Position numbers and translations under genes: made by a program. From positions 1-42,654 of the forward strand of contig NZ_LAPT01000046.1 of assembly GCF_003194385.1 (NCBI RefSeq): a DNA stretch of 42,654 nt, given 5' to 3'. The notes under the pieces are model-generated. The model was not told where the DNA came from. It ran no database searches and worked only from the letters and a program-made list of their open reading frames with translations. Source of the stretch: Pokkaliibacter plantistimulans (GTDB lineage Bacteria; Pseudomonadota; Gammaproteobacteria; Pseudomonadales; Balneatricaceae). Position 1 is the stretch's first letter; every line of letters begins with the position of its first letter. Shown in pieces: positions 24,289-34,133 of the stretch.

Positions 24289-25551
24289 TCAGCGCACCTG
24301 CCCTTTGATGCAGATACCACCCACCCAGCGCTCACCGTAGAACAGCTCACGAAAATCGCGTTTGCCACGCAGTACGGCAACGCCGGTCTCGGTCAGAAAG
24401 ATGGGGTAACTGGGCCAGCCTCGCTCAGGGTCGCCCTTGCCCGGCTCCAGCACAAACAACGGCTCACGGCTCTGCTGCAGCTTCCGGAGCAGATGCCAGA
24501 ACATCAGATCACCCAGAAACGGCAGCGGTTCGAGCTGTCGCATCAGCACCGCAAACACCCGGCCCACGGTATCGGCGCCATAGTCTGCCATGGCCTGCAG
24601 TGCCAGGTGCTGGGTCAGCCCCAGACCATTGAAGCCGGAGGGTAACTCCCGCAGATGGCGTTGCAGGGCGCGTTGCATGGGCAAGATCGGCGGCGTTTCT
24701 GCGGCGGCAAGGGCCTGCAACGCGGCCGGATCAGGCTGGCACAACGCCCGCCATACCTGTCGCCCCAGCTGCAGGTGCGCACGGCCCAGCGGCACCCGCT
24801 GGTTGTGCCACAGCCAGGTCAACAGCTCCGGTGTCAGCTGCCCCAGCCCGATAAAATCCGGCACCCCCGGCACCTGCTCAACACAGATCAGCTCCAGCTG
24901 CACCTTTGGTTGCAGCCGCAACAGCTGGTCCAGCAAGAAGGCCAGAATCAGCTGGTCGTAGCTGTCGTGTTCAAACCACAACACCACCTGCTGATAGTCT
25001 TCCAGCCGCTGCAACACGGCATATTCACCCTGCAGACGCGCGAGGGCATCAGCCGGCTCCAGCTCATAGGCCGAGGCGATAAAGCGGGCGCGGTTGTGGA
25101 TAAACTCAGGTAACGGCAGATCGGCCAGTGGCCCCTGACAGAAGGGGTCGGCAAACTGCTGGAAATCACCGATAAAACCGGCCAGCTGCAGACTCTGGCG
25201 AATGTCCTCGCCACAGCGCAGATGCAGGGTATGGCGACCATCAGGCGCAGTGTCAGGCTGATGGGCCAGCTGCTCGATATGCGTTTTCATCCGCGCCCAG
25301 CTGGCAAAGCCGTTCTCGCGGGCAATCACCCACTGGGCATCCGCCAGCTGTGGATAAAAGCCATGATCGTAGCGCGGGTGATGCTGTTGAAAACGCTGCA
25401 CCGCGGGCGCCTGATCCTGATGATAGGCCCGCAGTAACTCTCTGGCGCGCTTCTTCTGCTGTTCCAGATTCAGCCGCCCGTTGAACCAAGTACGCTGGTA
25501 AGGCGACGGTGCCGCTGTATCACTCACAGACGGACGCTCAGTATCAGACAT
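24289..25551 (-). CDS. DUF1835 domain protein
   Basis: The 420-residue cytoplasmic protein resembles DUF1835 family members. The N-terminal third has RARELLRAYHQDQAPAVQRF and a W-R-E-N-G-F pattern. The central domain starts LHLRCGEDIRQSLQLAGF and contains VLWFEHDSYDQLILAFLLDQ and an L-x-L-I-C-V-E segment. The C-terminal part has a winged-helix feel (DLMFWHLLRKLQQ...LTETGVAVLRGKRDF). The function of the family is unknown to me. The ATG at 25551 has AGGAGGAG before it; the open frame to 25578 is not needed. It is a single gene with its own terminator. Confidence 0.75.
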   Translation of the reverse strand: MSDTERPSVSDTAAPSPYQRTWFNGRLNLEQQKKRARELLRAYHQDQAPAVQRFQQHHPRYDHGFYPQLADAQWVIARENGFASWARMKTHIEQLAHQPDTAPDGRHTLHLRCGEDIRQSLQLAGFIGDFQQFADPFCQGPLADLPLPEFIHNRARFIASAYELEPADALARLQGEYAVLQRLEDYQQVVLWFEHDSYDQLILAFLLDQLLRLQPKVQLELICVEQVPGVPDFIGLGQLTPELLTWLWHNQRVPLGRAHLQLGRQVWRALCQPDPAALQALAAAETPPILPMQRALQRHLRELPSGFNGLGLTQHLALQAMADYGADTVGRVFAVLMRQLEPLPFLGDLMFWHLLRKLQQSREPLFVLEPGKGDPERGWPSYPIFLTETGVAVLRGKRDFRELFYGERWVGGICIKGQVR

Positions 25552-25735
25552 ACGACTCCTCCTGCAGCCTTGCTGCATTATGCCTGTGTCCGCCCTTCAG
25601 GCCAGAAATCGTATGGAAGTGAAGAGGTTATCAACCGGGCGCAGCCCTTTTCGCGAACGTGAACGCTGGTAAGCGCCGGTCAAGGATAGCCCATATACGT
25701 GCTGTAGCAAGTAACCGATTACCTGTGGGAGAGAC

Positions 25736-25765
25736 AAGCCAGAGAGCACAGATGCTCTCTGGCTT
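25736..25765 (-). terminator. Terminator-like hairpin downstream of the lipoprotein gene
   Basis: A perfect 13-bp stem, AAGCCAGAGAGCA/TGCTCTCTGGCTT, has a 4-base loop and lies 12 bp beyond the stop at 25778. No long T-run follows on the minus strand. Confidence 0.6.
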
Positions 25766-25777
25766 AAAAGAGTGACA

Positions 25778-26386
25778 TCACTCGGTTGGTATAGCCTCTG
25801 GCTCACACGTCATGTCTGAAGCCATAACGACATGCTGCTTAGCGTCTGCAAGACCTTTGACGATTGTTTCTCTGGGAATAACCACTTCATTACTGACCGC
25901 CGCACCGCGCATATACAGAACAGCCCGTAGTTGCAGGCGTAACTGCTCATACTCTTTACTGCTCAATGCCACGCGACGCTGGCTACTGGTACCATCATTC
26001 GTGTTATCCCAGATCAAATCCTTGGCAACAAAAGCCTCCACCGTAGAGCCTGCGGCCAGTTCAATTGATCTTTCACGATCAACAACCCACCCTCGTAACA
26101 CGCCCGTACTGTCTCGATAGCCTACAAATCCCCCACCAGAGCTTTGTTCTGGCGATGTAGCGGATACATCCAGAAAGTTATCAATTTGCACTGATCGACC
26201 GGAAACATCGACGTTATCCAACAACCTCAAGGTGACGTGCAAATAGTCACCTTGCGGAATAATGGGTTTGCCGCACCGATCATTGATTACCAGAGTGGCA
26301 GGCTCTAATCGGACAGGCTCGACTCTTATCTGCGAGGAGCACCCTGCCAGAATCATAGGGGCAATGATTGCTATCAACCCTTTCAT
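25778..26386 (-). CDS. Lipoprotein, possible immunity partner of the upstream lipase
   Basis: The 202-residue protein has a short lipoprotein signal (MKGLIAIIAPMILAGC, Cys16) followed by Ser-Ser. Residue +2 is not Asp, so outer-membrane placement is likely. The mature domain is rich in beta-type segments (DYLHVTLRLLDNVDVSGRSV, VEAFVAKDLIWDN) and has a C-terminal Cys. Its ATG overlaps the lipase stop as ATGA, so the two are made together. A periplasm-facing lipoprotein coupled to a small lipase is how many type VI lipase effectors are neutralised; that role is inference. GC content is visibly lower than in the surroundings. Confidence 0.7.
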   Translation of the reverse strand: MKGLIAIIAPMILAGCSSQIRVEPVRLEPATLVINDRCGKPIIPQGDYLHVTLRLLDNVDVSGRSVQIDNFLDVSATSPEQSSGGGFVGYRDSTGVLRGWVVDRERSIELAAGSTVEAFVAKDLIWDNTNDGTSSQRRVALSSKEYEQLRLQLRAVLYMRGAAVSNEVVIPRETIVKGLADAKQHVVMASDMTCEPEAIPTE

Positions 26387-27012
26387 CAGTGATCCGCCTT
26401 GCCATTCTGCTTTAGTGTCTCCAGTGCTAATCGGTACATCAGACCCGCTTGGCCATGGTGAAGGTCGCAGGCTTGGTTAATGCTGGCCTTGTTTTGGTAA
26501 CCCAGTTGCCCTCCCACTGTTGCCACGGTGTCGTCAAAATCTGTATTAGAAAAGGGGATGGACAGTGCAGAAGCGACACCTGCCACCGCGTTGCCCACCA
26601 CCGGCACCGTAGCAACAGCATCAATAAAGCTTTGTCGTTGATAGACATTGACCCATGTCTTGGCCGCCACATTGCTGGTCAATGGCAAAAGTGACACCGG
26701 GTCCAGTGTAATCAGCACATTGACACTCTTGCCCTGTACCTTCAGTGCCTGAGCAAGGCGAATGGCAGCCCCTCCTCCCCAGCTATGCCCCGTAATATTC
26801 ACTATGTCGCCCAGTTTTAAATCAGCCTGAATACTGGCCAGAATCACCGGATAGTCTTCATGGCCATAGTACAGCGCTGAAACACCCGGATTCTTAGCCT
26901 TCCTGATAGGCATTACTTCACGCTCTACCAAACGGGTTGGGGCCACCACTGTCGTCAGGGCATCACTCTTATCTGCCCCACCCCCAATCATGTATTCAAT
27001 TGTTCTTGGCAT
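26386..27012 (-). CDS. Small lipase/alpha-beta hydrolase, possible secreted effector
   Basis: The 208-residue protein has no signal peptide. The nucleophile elbow is GHSWGGG (Ser77). A likely acid is in TLDPVS (Asp104) and a likely histidine in DLHHGQAG (His185 or His186), giving a complete Ser-Asp-His set. AAGGAGGGCGAA precedes the ATG. The gene is coupled to a lipoprotein gene downstream. Small lipases of this kind with a lipoprotein partner are found among antibacterial effector/immunity pairs. No VgrG, PAAR or other secretion gene is in the window, so the delivery route is unknown. A cytoplasmic esterase is the alternative. Confidence 0.72.
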   Translation of the reverse strand: MPRTIEYMIGGGADKSDALTTVVAPTRLVEREVMPIRKAKNPGVSALYYGHEDYPVILASIQADLKLGDIVNITGHSWGGGAAIRLAQALKVQGKSVNVLITLDPVSLLPLTSNVAAKTWVNVYQRQSFIDAVATVPVVGNAVAGVASALSIPFSNTDFDDTVATVGGQLGYQNKASINQACDLHHGQAGLMYRLALETLKQNGKADH

Positions 27013-27048
27013 TTCGCCCTCCTTGAACAGTAAAAACGTCGTTCCCTT

Positions 27049-27285
27049 TCACATCCAGAAGCGGGGGCCGTAAGAGTAGCCCTTCTGAAAATCGCGCTCA
27101 AGCCAACCACTCTGTGTACCTTTGGGACTTGAAGGCCAAGATGCCTGACCCAGATCAACATGCTGGCAGTAAGGGCAACGTAGCCTTTTACGCAGCTGCA
27201 CAATAACTATCTGATATTCGTCTAAGCTAATACACAGCAACCGTTCAGCAGGCAGCTGTCCCGGCACTTCCCAGAAGCTGTTCAC
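27049..27285 (-). CDS. Possible small protein upstream of the lipase
   Basis: A 78-codon frame opens at a GTG (27285) and ends 36 bp before the lipase start. The peptide has a CPYC motif near residue 37 and a very aromatic C terminus (YSYGPRFWM). The ribosome site is weak (GGGA). It shares the lower GC of the lipase and lipoprotein genes and might be their first operon member. It may equally be a chance frame or a remnant. Confidence 0.35.
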   Translation of the reverse strand: MNSFWEVPGQLPAERLLCISLDEYQIVIVQLRKRLRCPYCQHVDLGQASWPSSPKGTQSGWLERDFQKGYSYGPRFWM

Positions 27286-27387
27286 AATCCCGCGCCCCGT
27301 CCATACCCGGCATCATCCCTGTCGGGGGTACACAGCAGATCAGGGCAAGGGGTAACAGAGGGAGCCTGTCAAGCCAGTGAGGAGCCC

Positions 27388-30174
<2,787 letters not shown>

Positions 30175-30184
30175 AGACACAACC

Positions 30185-30208
30185 GGCCAGTGCCAGCAGG
30201 CACTGGCC
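30185..30208. terminator. Hairpin between the P-type ATPase and the toxin gene
   Basis: A perfect 10-bp stem, GGCCAGTGCC/GGCACTGGCC, has a 4-base loop and lies 10 bp beyond the ATPase stop and 23 bp beyond the toxin stop. It can serve both convergent transcripts. There is no strong T-run. Confidence 0.65.
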
Positions 30209-30231
30209 AGATCATTCACGGCATCGCCACG

Positions 30232-30495
30232 CTATTCATAGTGAGTCCACATACGCAGCACCTTGACGATCCTGTCCTCGGTCAGCACCTGATAGACCAG
30301 ACGATGTTGAATATTAATCCGGCGTGAGTAGGCGCCCGCCAGATCACCCACCAGTTTTTCGTAAGGAGGCGGGTTCTGATAAGGATTGGCAGCCAGTACC
30401 TGCAATAACTCTTTGGCCTTTTCCTTCAGGCCCGCCGCAGCCAGCTTCTGCGCATCCTTCTGTGCTTGCTTTGCAAACACCACCTGCCATGTCAC
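30232..30495 (-). CDS. Toxin of the YoeB/Txe family (RelE superfamily mRNA interferase)
   Basis: The 87-residue basic protein contains YEKLVGDLAGAYSRRINIQH followed by RLVYQV and ends VLRMWTHYE. The E...RR...R...THY pattern is that of YoeB/Txe endoribonucleases, which cut mRNA at the ribosome and use Glu, Arg and His residues. The start is taken at GTG 30495 because it overlaps the antitoxin stop (GTGA) and gives the family N terminus TWQVVFAKQAQKD; an ATG at 30516 would add seven residues. It forms a two-gene operon with the antitoxin and is free of visible damage. Confidence 0.87.
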   Translation of the reverse strand: MTWQVVFAKQAQKDAQKLAAAGLKEKAKELLQVLAANPYQNPPPYEKLVGDLAGAYSRRINIQHRLVYQVLTEDRIVKVLRMWTHYE

Positions 30496-30734
30496 CAGTC
30501 CAGCTCCCTGGCACATTCTTCAGGAGTCTCCTCCATACCGGCCTTGATGCTTTCACGCATACCGGGAACGGCCAGCAAATACAGCGTCTCCTGAATCGCT
30601 GCCCAGTCCTCAGCGGACAACAGCACCGCAGAGTTCCGTTTCCCGGCAATAGTAATCGGCTCATGGCTCTCTGCAGCCTGATCCAGCAGGCGATATAAAT
30701 TGGCGCGAGCTTCACTCGCTGTCAGGGTTTGCAT
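30492..30734 (-). CDS. Antitoxin of the YefM/Phd family
   Basis: The 80-residue acidic protein starts MQTLTASEARANLYRLLDQA and contains EPITIAGKRNSAVLLSAEDW, the standard Phd/YefM N-terminal DNA-binding region. The C-terminal half is the toxin-wrapping part (PGMRESIKAGMEETPEECA). GGAGG lies 4-5 bases before the ATG. The antitoxin gene comes first and overlaps the toxin, the usual order. It would repress its own operon through the palindrome upstream. Confidence 0.88.
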   Translation of the reverse strand: MQTLTASEARANLYRLLDQAAESHEPITIAGKRNSAVLLSAEDWAAIQETLYLLAVPGMRESIKAGMEETPEECARELDW

Positions 30735-30779
30735 AAGACCTCCACTATCATGTCAGCAACCACTGTTGATCCGCAAAAG

Positions 30780-30797
30780 CGTACGTTTAGACGTACG
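30780..30797 (-). promoter_or_regulatory. Palindromic operator of the toxin-antitoxin operon
   Basis: CGTACGT-TTAG-ACGTACG is a perfect 7-bp inverted repeat with a 4-base centre, 46 bp upstream of the antitoxin start. On the minus strand a TTGAAT (-35) and TACGCT (-10) at 17-bp spacing would place it inside the promoter. YefM-type antitoxins bind palindromes with a TGTACA core, close to the CGTACG cores here. Confidence 0.55.
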
Positions 30798-30857
30798 AAA
30801 ATTCAAACAAGTAAAATTCATCCTGCCTTTCGTACTGGCAGAACAGGTCAACGTGCC

Positions 30858-31643
30858 CTACACCTCGATCACGCCGCGCAGATAGCGCACCGCCTGACCG
30901 GAAACAAACACCCGGCCTTCAGCCACCCGGCAATGCAATACTCCGCCACGGCGGGAGGCCTGACAGGCGGTCAGCTCGGTCTTGTTCAGTAGCGCCGACC
31001 AGTATGGCGCCAGCCCTGCATAGATAGACCCGGTCACCGGGTCTTCACCGGTATCCGGCCAGAAGTACCGGCAAACGAAGTCATACTCCTTACCGGGCGC
31101 CGTAATTACCACATCGTAAGGTGCCAGCGCCGCCAGCTGCTGACGGTCATAGCTCATGTTGCGGATTTCGGCCTCATCGTCATAGATGGCAAAGTAAGCC
31201 TGCTCACTGCGCAACACCGCTCTGGGGGCCACCGACAGCATCGCCAGCAGCGCGGCGGGTGCCTGATCCAGTGCGACCGGCGGGCGCTGAGGAAAGGACA
31301 TTTGCAGGTAGCCGTTGTCCTGACGGCTGACGATCAGCTCACCCACCGCAGCGGCATACACCCGGATACGGCTCAGCTGTGGCTGTTCACTGAAGATCAC
31401 ATAGGCCGAGGCCAGCGTGGCATGGCCACAGAAAGCCACCTCGTCCACCGGCGAAAACCAGCGGATATGGAAATGATCATCGGCCAGACGTTTGACGAAG
31501 GCAGTTTCGGACAGGTTGTTCTCGGCGGCGATGGACTGCATCAGCGCTTCATCCAGCCACTCCTCCAGCAGCAGGACAGCGGCGGGATTGCCCTTGAACA
31601 GACGATCAGTAAAGGCATCAACAACGGTAATGTTCAGTTCCAT
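30858..31643 (-). CDS. PhzF-family isomerase/epimerase-like protein
   Basis: The 261-residue protein has the PhzF marks. GNPAAV lies near residue 18, NNLSETAF carries the catalytic-type Glu46, FCGHATLAS is near residue 75, and GEDPVTGS lies in the second half of the fold. The family includes diaminopimelate-epimerase-like enzymes, and most members have unknown substrates. The ATG at 31643 has GAGGAT before it and gives the normal N terminus (MELNITVVDAFTD), whereas the frame upstream to 31706 does not. No phenazine genes are nearby, so phenazine synthesis is not implied. It appears to be a single gene. Confidence 0.87.
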   Translation of the reverse strand: MELNITVVDAFTDRLFKGNPAAVLLLEEWLDEALMQSIAAENNLSETAFVKRLADDHFHIRWFSPVDEVAFCGHATLASAYVIFSEQPQLSRIRVYAAAVGELIVSRQDNGYLQMSFPQRPPVALDQAPAALLAMLSVAPRAVLRSEQAYFAIYDDEAEIRNMSYDRQQLAALAPYDVVITAPGKEYDFVCRYFWPDTGEDPVTGSIYAGLAPYWSALLNKTELTACQASRRGGVLHCRVAEGRVFVSGQAVRYLRGVIEV

Positions 31644-31745
31644 AGCATCCTCTGCTGGCACATTGACGGGAGGGATACTATCGGTGATGGCTGTCGCTGA
31701 CCGCAATAGCCCCGCTGCTTACCGGCCTGCAGCGCCATCAAAAAA

Positions 31746-31781
31746 CGCCACGGCGGTATGCCGTGGCGGTATGCCGTGGCG
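31746..31781 (-). terminator. fumC terminator with a duplicated stem arm
   Basis: On the minus strand CGCCACGGC-ATACC-GCCGTGGCG is followed by TTTTTTG, a strong intrinsic terminator for fumC. The 13-base segment GTATGCCGTGGCG occurs twice in tandem (31756-31768 and 31769-31781), so there are two alternative partners for the same arm. Confidence 0.8.
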
Positions 31782-31828
31782 GGCTTTTATCGCTGCGCGG
31801 TGCAGCTGATCGTCACGGCAATACGCCG

Positions 31829-33208
31829 TTACTCCGCCACCCCGCCCAGTGTCAGCTGATGCGGATCCAACAGCTTCTGCAGCTCCTCACGGGACAAATC
31901 GGTTTCCTCTTCGGCCACATCGATAATGGCACGGCCCTGTTTGTAGGCTTTCTTGGCCACTTCTGCCGCTTTCATATAACCGATGATCGGGTTGAGCGCG
32001 GTCACCAGAATCGGATTCTTGTCCAGCGCTTCCTTCAGCTTGTCGTCGCGGACCACAAAACTGGTGATGGCCTTATCAGCCAGCAGCGGGCTGATATTGG
32101 CCAGCAGCTCCAGACTTTGCAGCAGGTTCTGCGCGACCAGCGGCAGCATCACGTTCAGCTCGAAGTTACCAGACTGACCGGCAATGGTGATGGCCGCATC
32201 GTTACCGATCACCTGAGCCGCGACCATCGCTGCCGCTTCGGGAATCACCGGATTGACCTTGCCGGGCATGATGGAAGAGCCGGGCTGCAATGCTTCCAGC
32301 TCAATCTCACCCAGTCCGGCCAGCGGCCCGGAGTTCATCCAGCGCAGGTCATTGGCAATCTTCATCAGCGATACCGCGGTGGTCTTCAGCTGGCCGGACA
32401 CCGCCACGGCCGTATCCTGCGTACTCAGAGCGGTGAAGAAGTTACTGTGCGGAGTAAAGCGCACCGCCGTGTCTTCACTCAGCTGTCGGGCAAACGCAGC
32501 GGCAAAGCCCGGGTCGGTGTTGATGCCGGTGCCGACCGCCGTGCCGCCCTGTGCCAGCGCCTGTAGCTGTGGCTGCAGTACCTTGAGATTGGTGATGTTC
32601 TGCGCGATCTGGGTTGACCAGGCCGACAGGCACTGGCTCATGCGCACCGGCATGGCATCCATCAGGTGGGTGCGGCCGGTTTTGGTGTAGCCATCAACCG
32701 CCTGGGCCTTGGCATCAATGGCTTCCTGCAGGTAGGCCAGCGCTGGCAGCAGTTTCTGCTCCAGCAACAGCGCGGCACTGACATGCAGCGTGGTCGGGAT
32801 CACGTCGTTACTGCTCTGGCCGTAATTGACGTGATCATTGGCGCCAATCTTGAGATCACTCTGCTGGCTGGCCAGCCGGGCGATGACCTCGTTGGCATTC
32901 ATATTGGAACTGGTGCCTGAGCCGGTCTGGAAAATATCCACCGGAAAGTGGCGCATATAGTCGCTTTCCAGCAGGTGGTTGCAGGCATCGACAATGGCCG
33001 CCCCCATCTCTGCCGACAGCAGGTTCATCTTCACATTGGCCCGTGCCGCGGCGCGTTTGACTACGATCAGCGCGTGCACAAAAGCCTTCGGCATCGGCAT
33101 GCCGCTGACCGGAAAGTTATTGATGGCGCGCTGGGTCTGGGCGCCGTAGAGCGCATCGGCAGGCACCTGCAATTCGCCCATGCTGTCTTTTTCAATACGG
33201 GTAGACAT
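31829..33208 (-). CDS. fumC: Class II fumarate hydratase (iron-independent)
   Basis: The 459-residue enzyme of the fumarase/aspartase superfamily converts fumarate to malate in the TCA cycle without an Fe-S cluster. The signature GSSIMPGKVNP lies near residue 310-320, TGSGTSSNMNANEV near 100 and KTGRTHLMDAMP near 180. The ATG at 33208 has AAGGAA before it and fits FumC (MSTRIEKDSMGELQVP); the frame to 33250 is not needed. It follows the fagA-like gene, and a Fur-box promoter upstream predicts induction under iron starvation. That is the known behaviour of fumC in Pseudomonas. Confidence 0.92.
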   Translation of the reverse strand: MSTRIEKDSMGELQVPADALYGAQTQRAINNFPVSGMPMPKAFVHALIVVKRAAARANVKMNLLSAEMGAAIVDACNHLLESDYMRHFPVDIFQTGSGTSSNMNANEVIARLASQQSDLKIGANDHVNYGQSSNDVIPTTLHVSAALLLEQKLLPALAYLQEAIDAKAQAVDGYTKTGRTHLMDAMPVRMSQCLSAWSTQIAQNITNLKVLQPQLQALAQGGTAVGTGINTDPGFAAAFARQLSEDTAVRFTPHSNFFTALSTQDTAVAVSGQLKTTAVSLMKIANDLRWMNSGPLAGLGEIELEALQPGSSIMPGKVNPVIPEAAAMVAAQVIGNDAAITIAGQSGNFELNVMLPLVAQNLLQSLELLANISPLLADKAITSFVVRDDKLKEALDKNPILVTALNPIIGYMKAAEVAKKAYKQGRAIIDVAEEETDLSREELQKLLDPHQLTLGGVAE

Positions 33209-33323
33209 GGTGGATTCCTTGATTATTGCCATCCTCCGCAGGGGGAACACTGCGAAGGCATGATGAAAAGTCGTACAGCAGTCTTTGCTGCTCCGGGTTG
33301 CTGATCACAACCCGATCAGCCTG

Positions 33324-33734
33324 TTAGTGGGTGTTCAGACAGTACCGACTGGTAATCGCCAGCTCATAACAAAGAGCGTTGATTTTCTGCTGGCCCTGCG
33401 GGCTGTGACGATAAAAGCGCTTGAGGGCGAACAGCGGCTGATAGAGATGATCAAGGCAGCAGCCGCGCCAGTGAGACGGCGTCAGGCTATCAACGATGGT
33501 TTCAAACAGGGTGTCGTAGGTACGGCGCAGCCAGCACTCCTGCAGCTGGTTGAGATTCAGCTCGGCGGCTTCCTCAGCCAGACTCTGGCCGAGCTTGAGG
33601 TAATGATGCAGCAACCCAGGGTCAGGCAGATCGTGGTTGAAACTGCGAATCCGTTCTTCCATCTCCGCCATACACTGCATGGCATCGCTGGTAATCGGCC
33701 AGGGACGGTAGTGGACAGTACCCGCTTGCATCAT
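33324..33734 (-). CDS. fagA: FagA-like protein (Fur-regulated gene upstream of fumC)
   Basis: The 136-residue helical, cytoplasmic protein has conserved-looking stretches LPDPGLLHHYLKLGQSLAEE and RRTYDTLFETI. In Pseudomonas the gene directly before fumC in the Fur-controlled fagA-fumC-orfX-sodA operon encodes a protein of this size. Position and regulation rather than sequence recognition support the name. The start is set at ATG 33734, with AAGAGGG seven bases before it; an ATG at 33731 follows at once. Function is unknown. fumC begins 115 bp downstream. Confidence 0.65.
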   Translation of the reverse strand: MMQAGTVHYRPWPITSDAMQCMAEMEERIRSFNHDLPDPGLLHHYLKLGQSLAEEAAELNLNQLQECWLRRTYDTLFETIVDSLTPSHWRGCCLDHLYQPLFALKRFYRHSPQGQQKINALCYELAITSRYCLNTH

Positions 33735-33822
33735 CAAAAGGCCCTCTTCAGACGGGAAAAGCCAGACTGCCGCCCTGCCGGATCATGGCTGAACACAAGG
33801 GCGGCGACACCAAACGTCACCC

Positions 33823-33851
33823 GTTATATTGATAATCATTATCATTTGCAA
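33823..33851 (-). promoter_or_regulatory. fagA-fumC promoter with perfect Fur box
   Basis: On the minus strand -35 TTGCAA (33846-33851) and -10 TATAAC (33823-33828) are 17 bp apart. The spacer contains the inverted repeat TGATAAT-G-ATTATCA (33830-33844), a perfect 7-1-7 Fur site. Fe2+-Fur bound there would block RNA polymerase. Confidence 0.88.
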
Positions 33852-34078
33852 ATAAAAATTAGCCGCTGCCTGTACTGATTTTCAGATCGTTACCGTGGTT
33901 TGAGATTCCTGCCGCTGACCTGCATAGATTGCAGTGACAACAACGCAGTCGCAGCAAGCGACACCGATTGCTGAGAGCGGAGGTGTCGCCCTGTGCCCAT
34001 CTGCAGCCTGGAACGCCTGAGCCGAATTACCAGTGCGTTTCTGGTTTATCCACGCCCCATTGCAGGGTGCTGAAAACG

Positions 34079-34099
34079 GCCTGGCAGCCCATGCCAGGC
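34079..34099 (+). other. Hairpin in the acnA leader
   Basis: A perfect 8-bp stem, GCCTGGCA/TGCCAGGC, with a 5-base loop ends 34 bases before the acnA start. A wider inverted repeat, GCGACACC/GGTGTCGC, lies at 33958-33989. Either could be regulatory; no specific binding protein can be named. Confidence 0.4.
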
Positions 34100-34133
34100 T
34101 TCTCAGCCGATAACCAAGGAGCCGGGAGCAACC

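Noticed and set aside
30858-31643. Phenazine biosynthesis gene
   Set aside because: PhzF-fold proteins are widespread without phenazines and no other phz gene is present.
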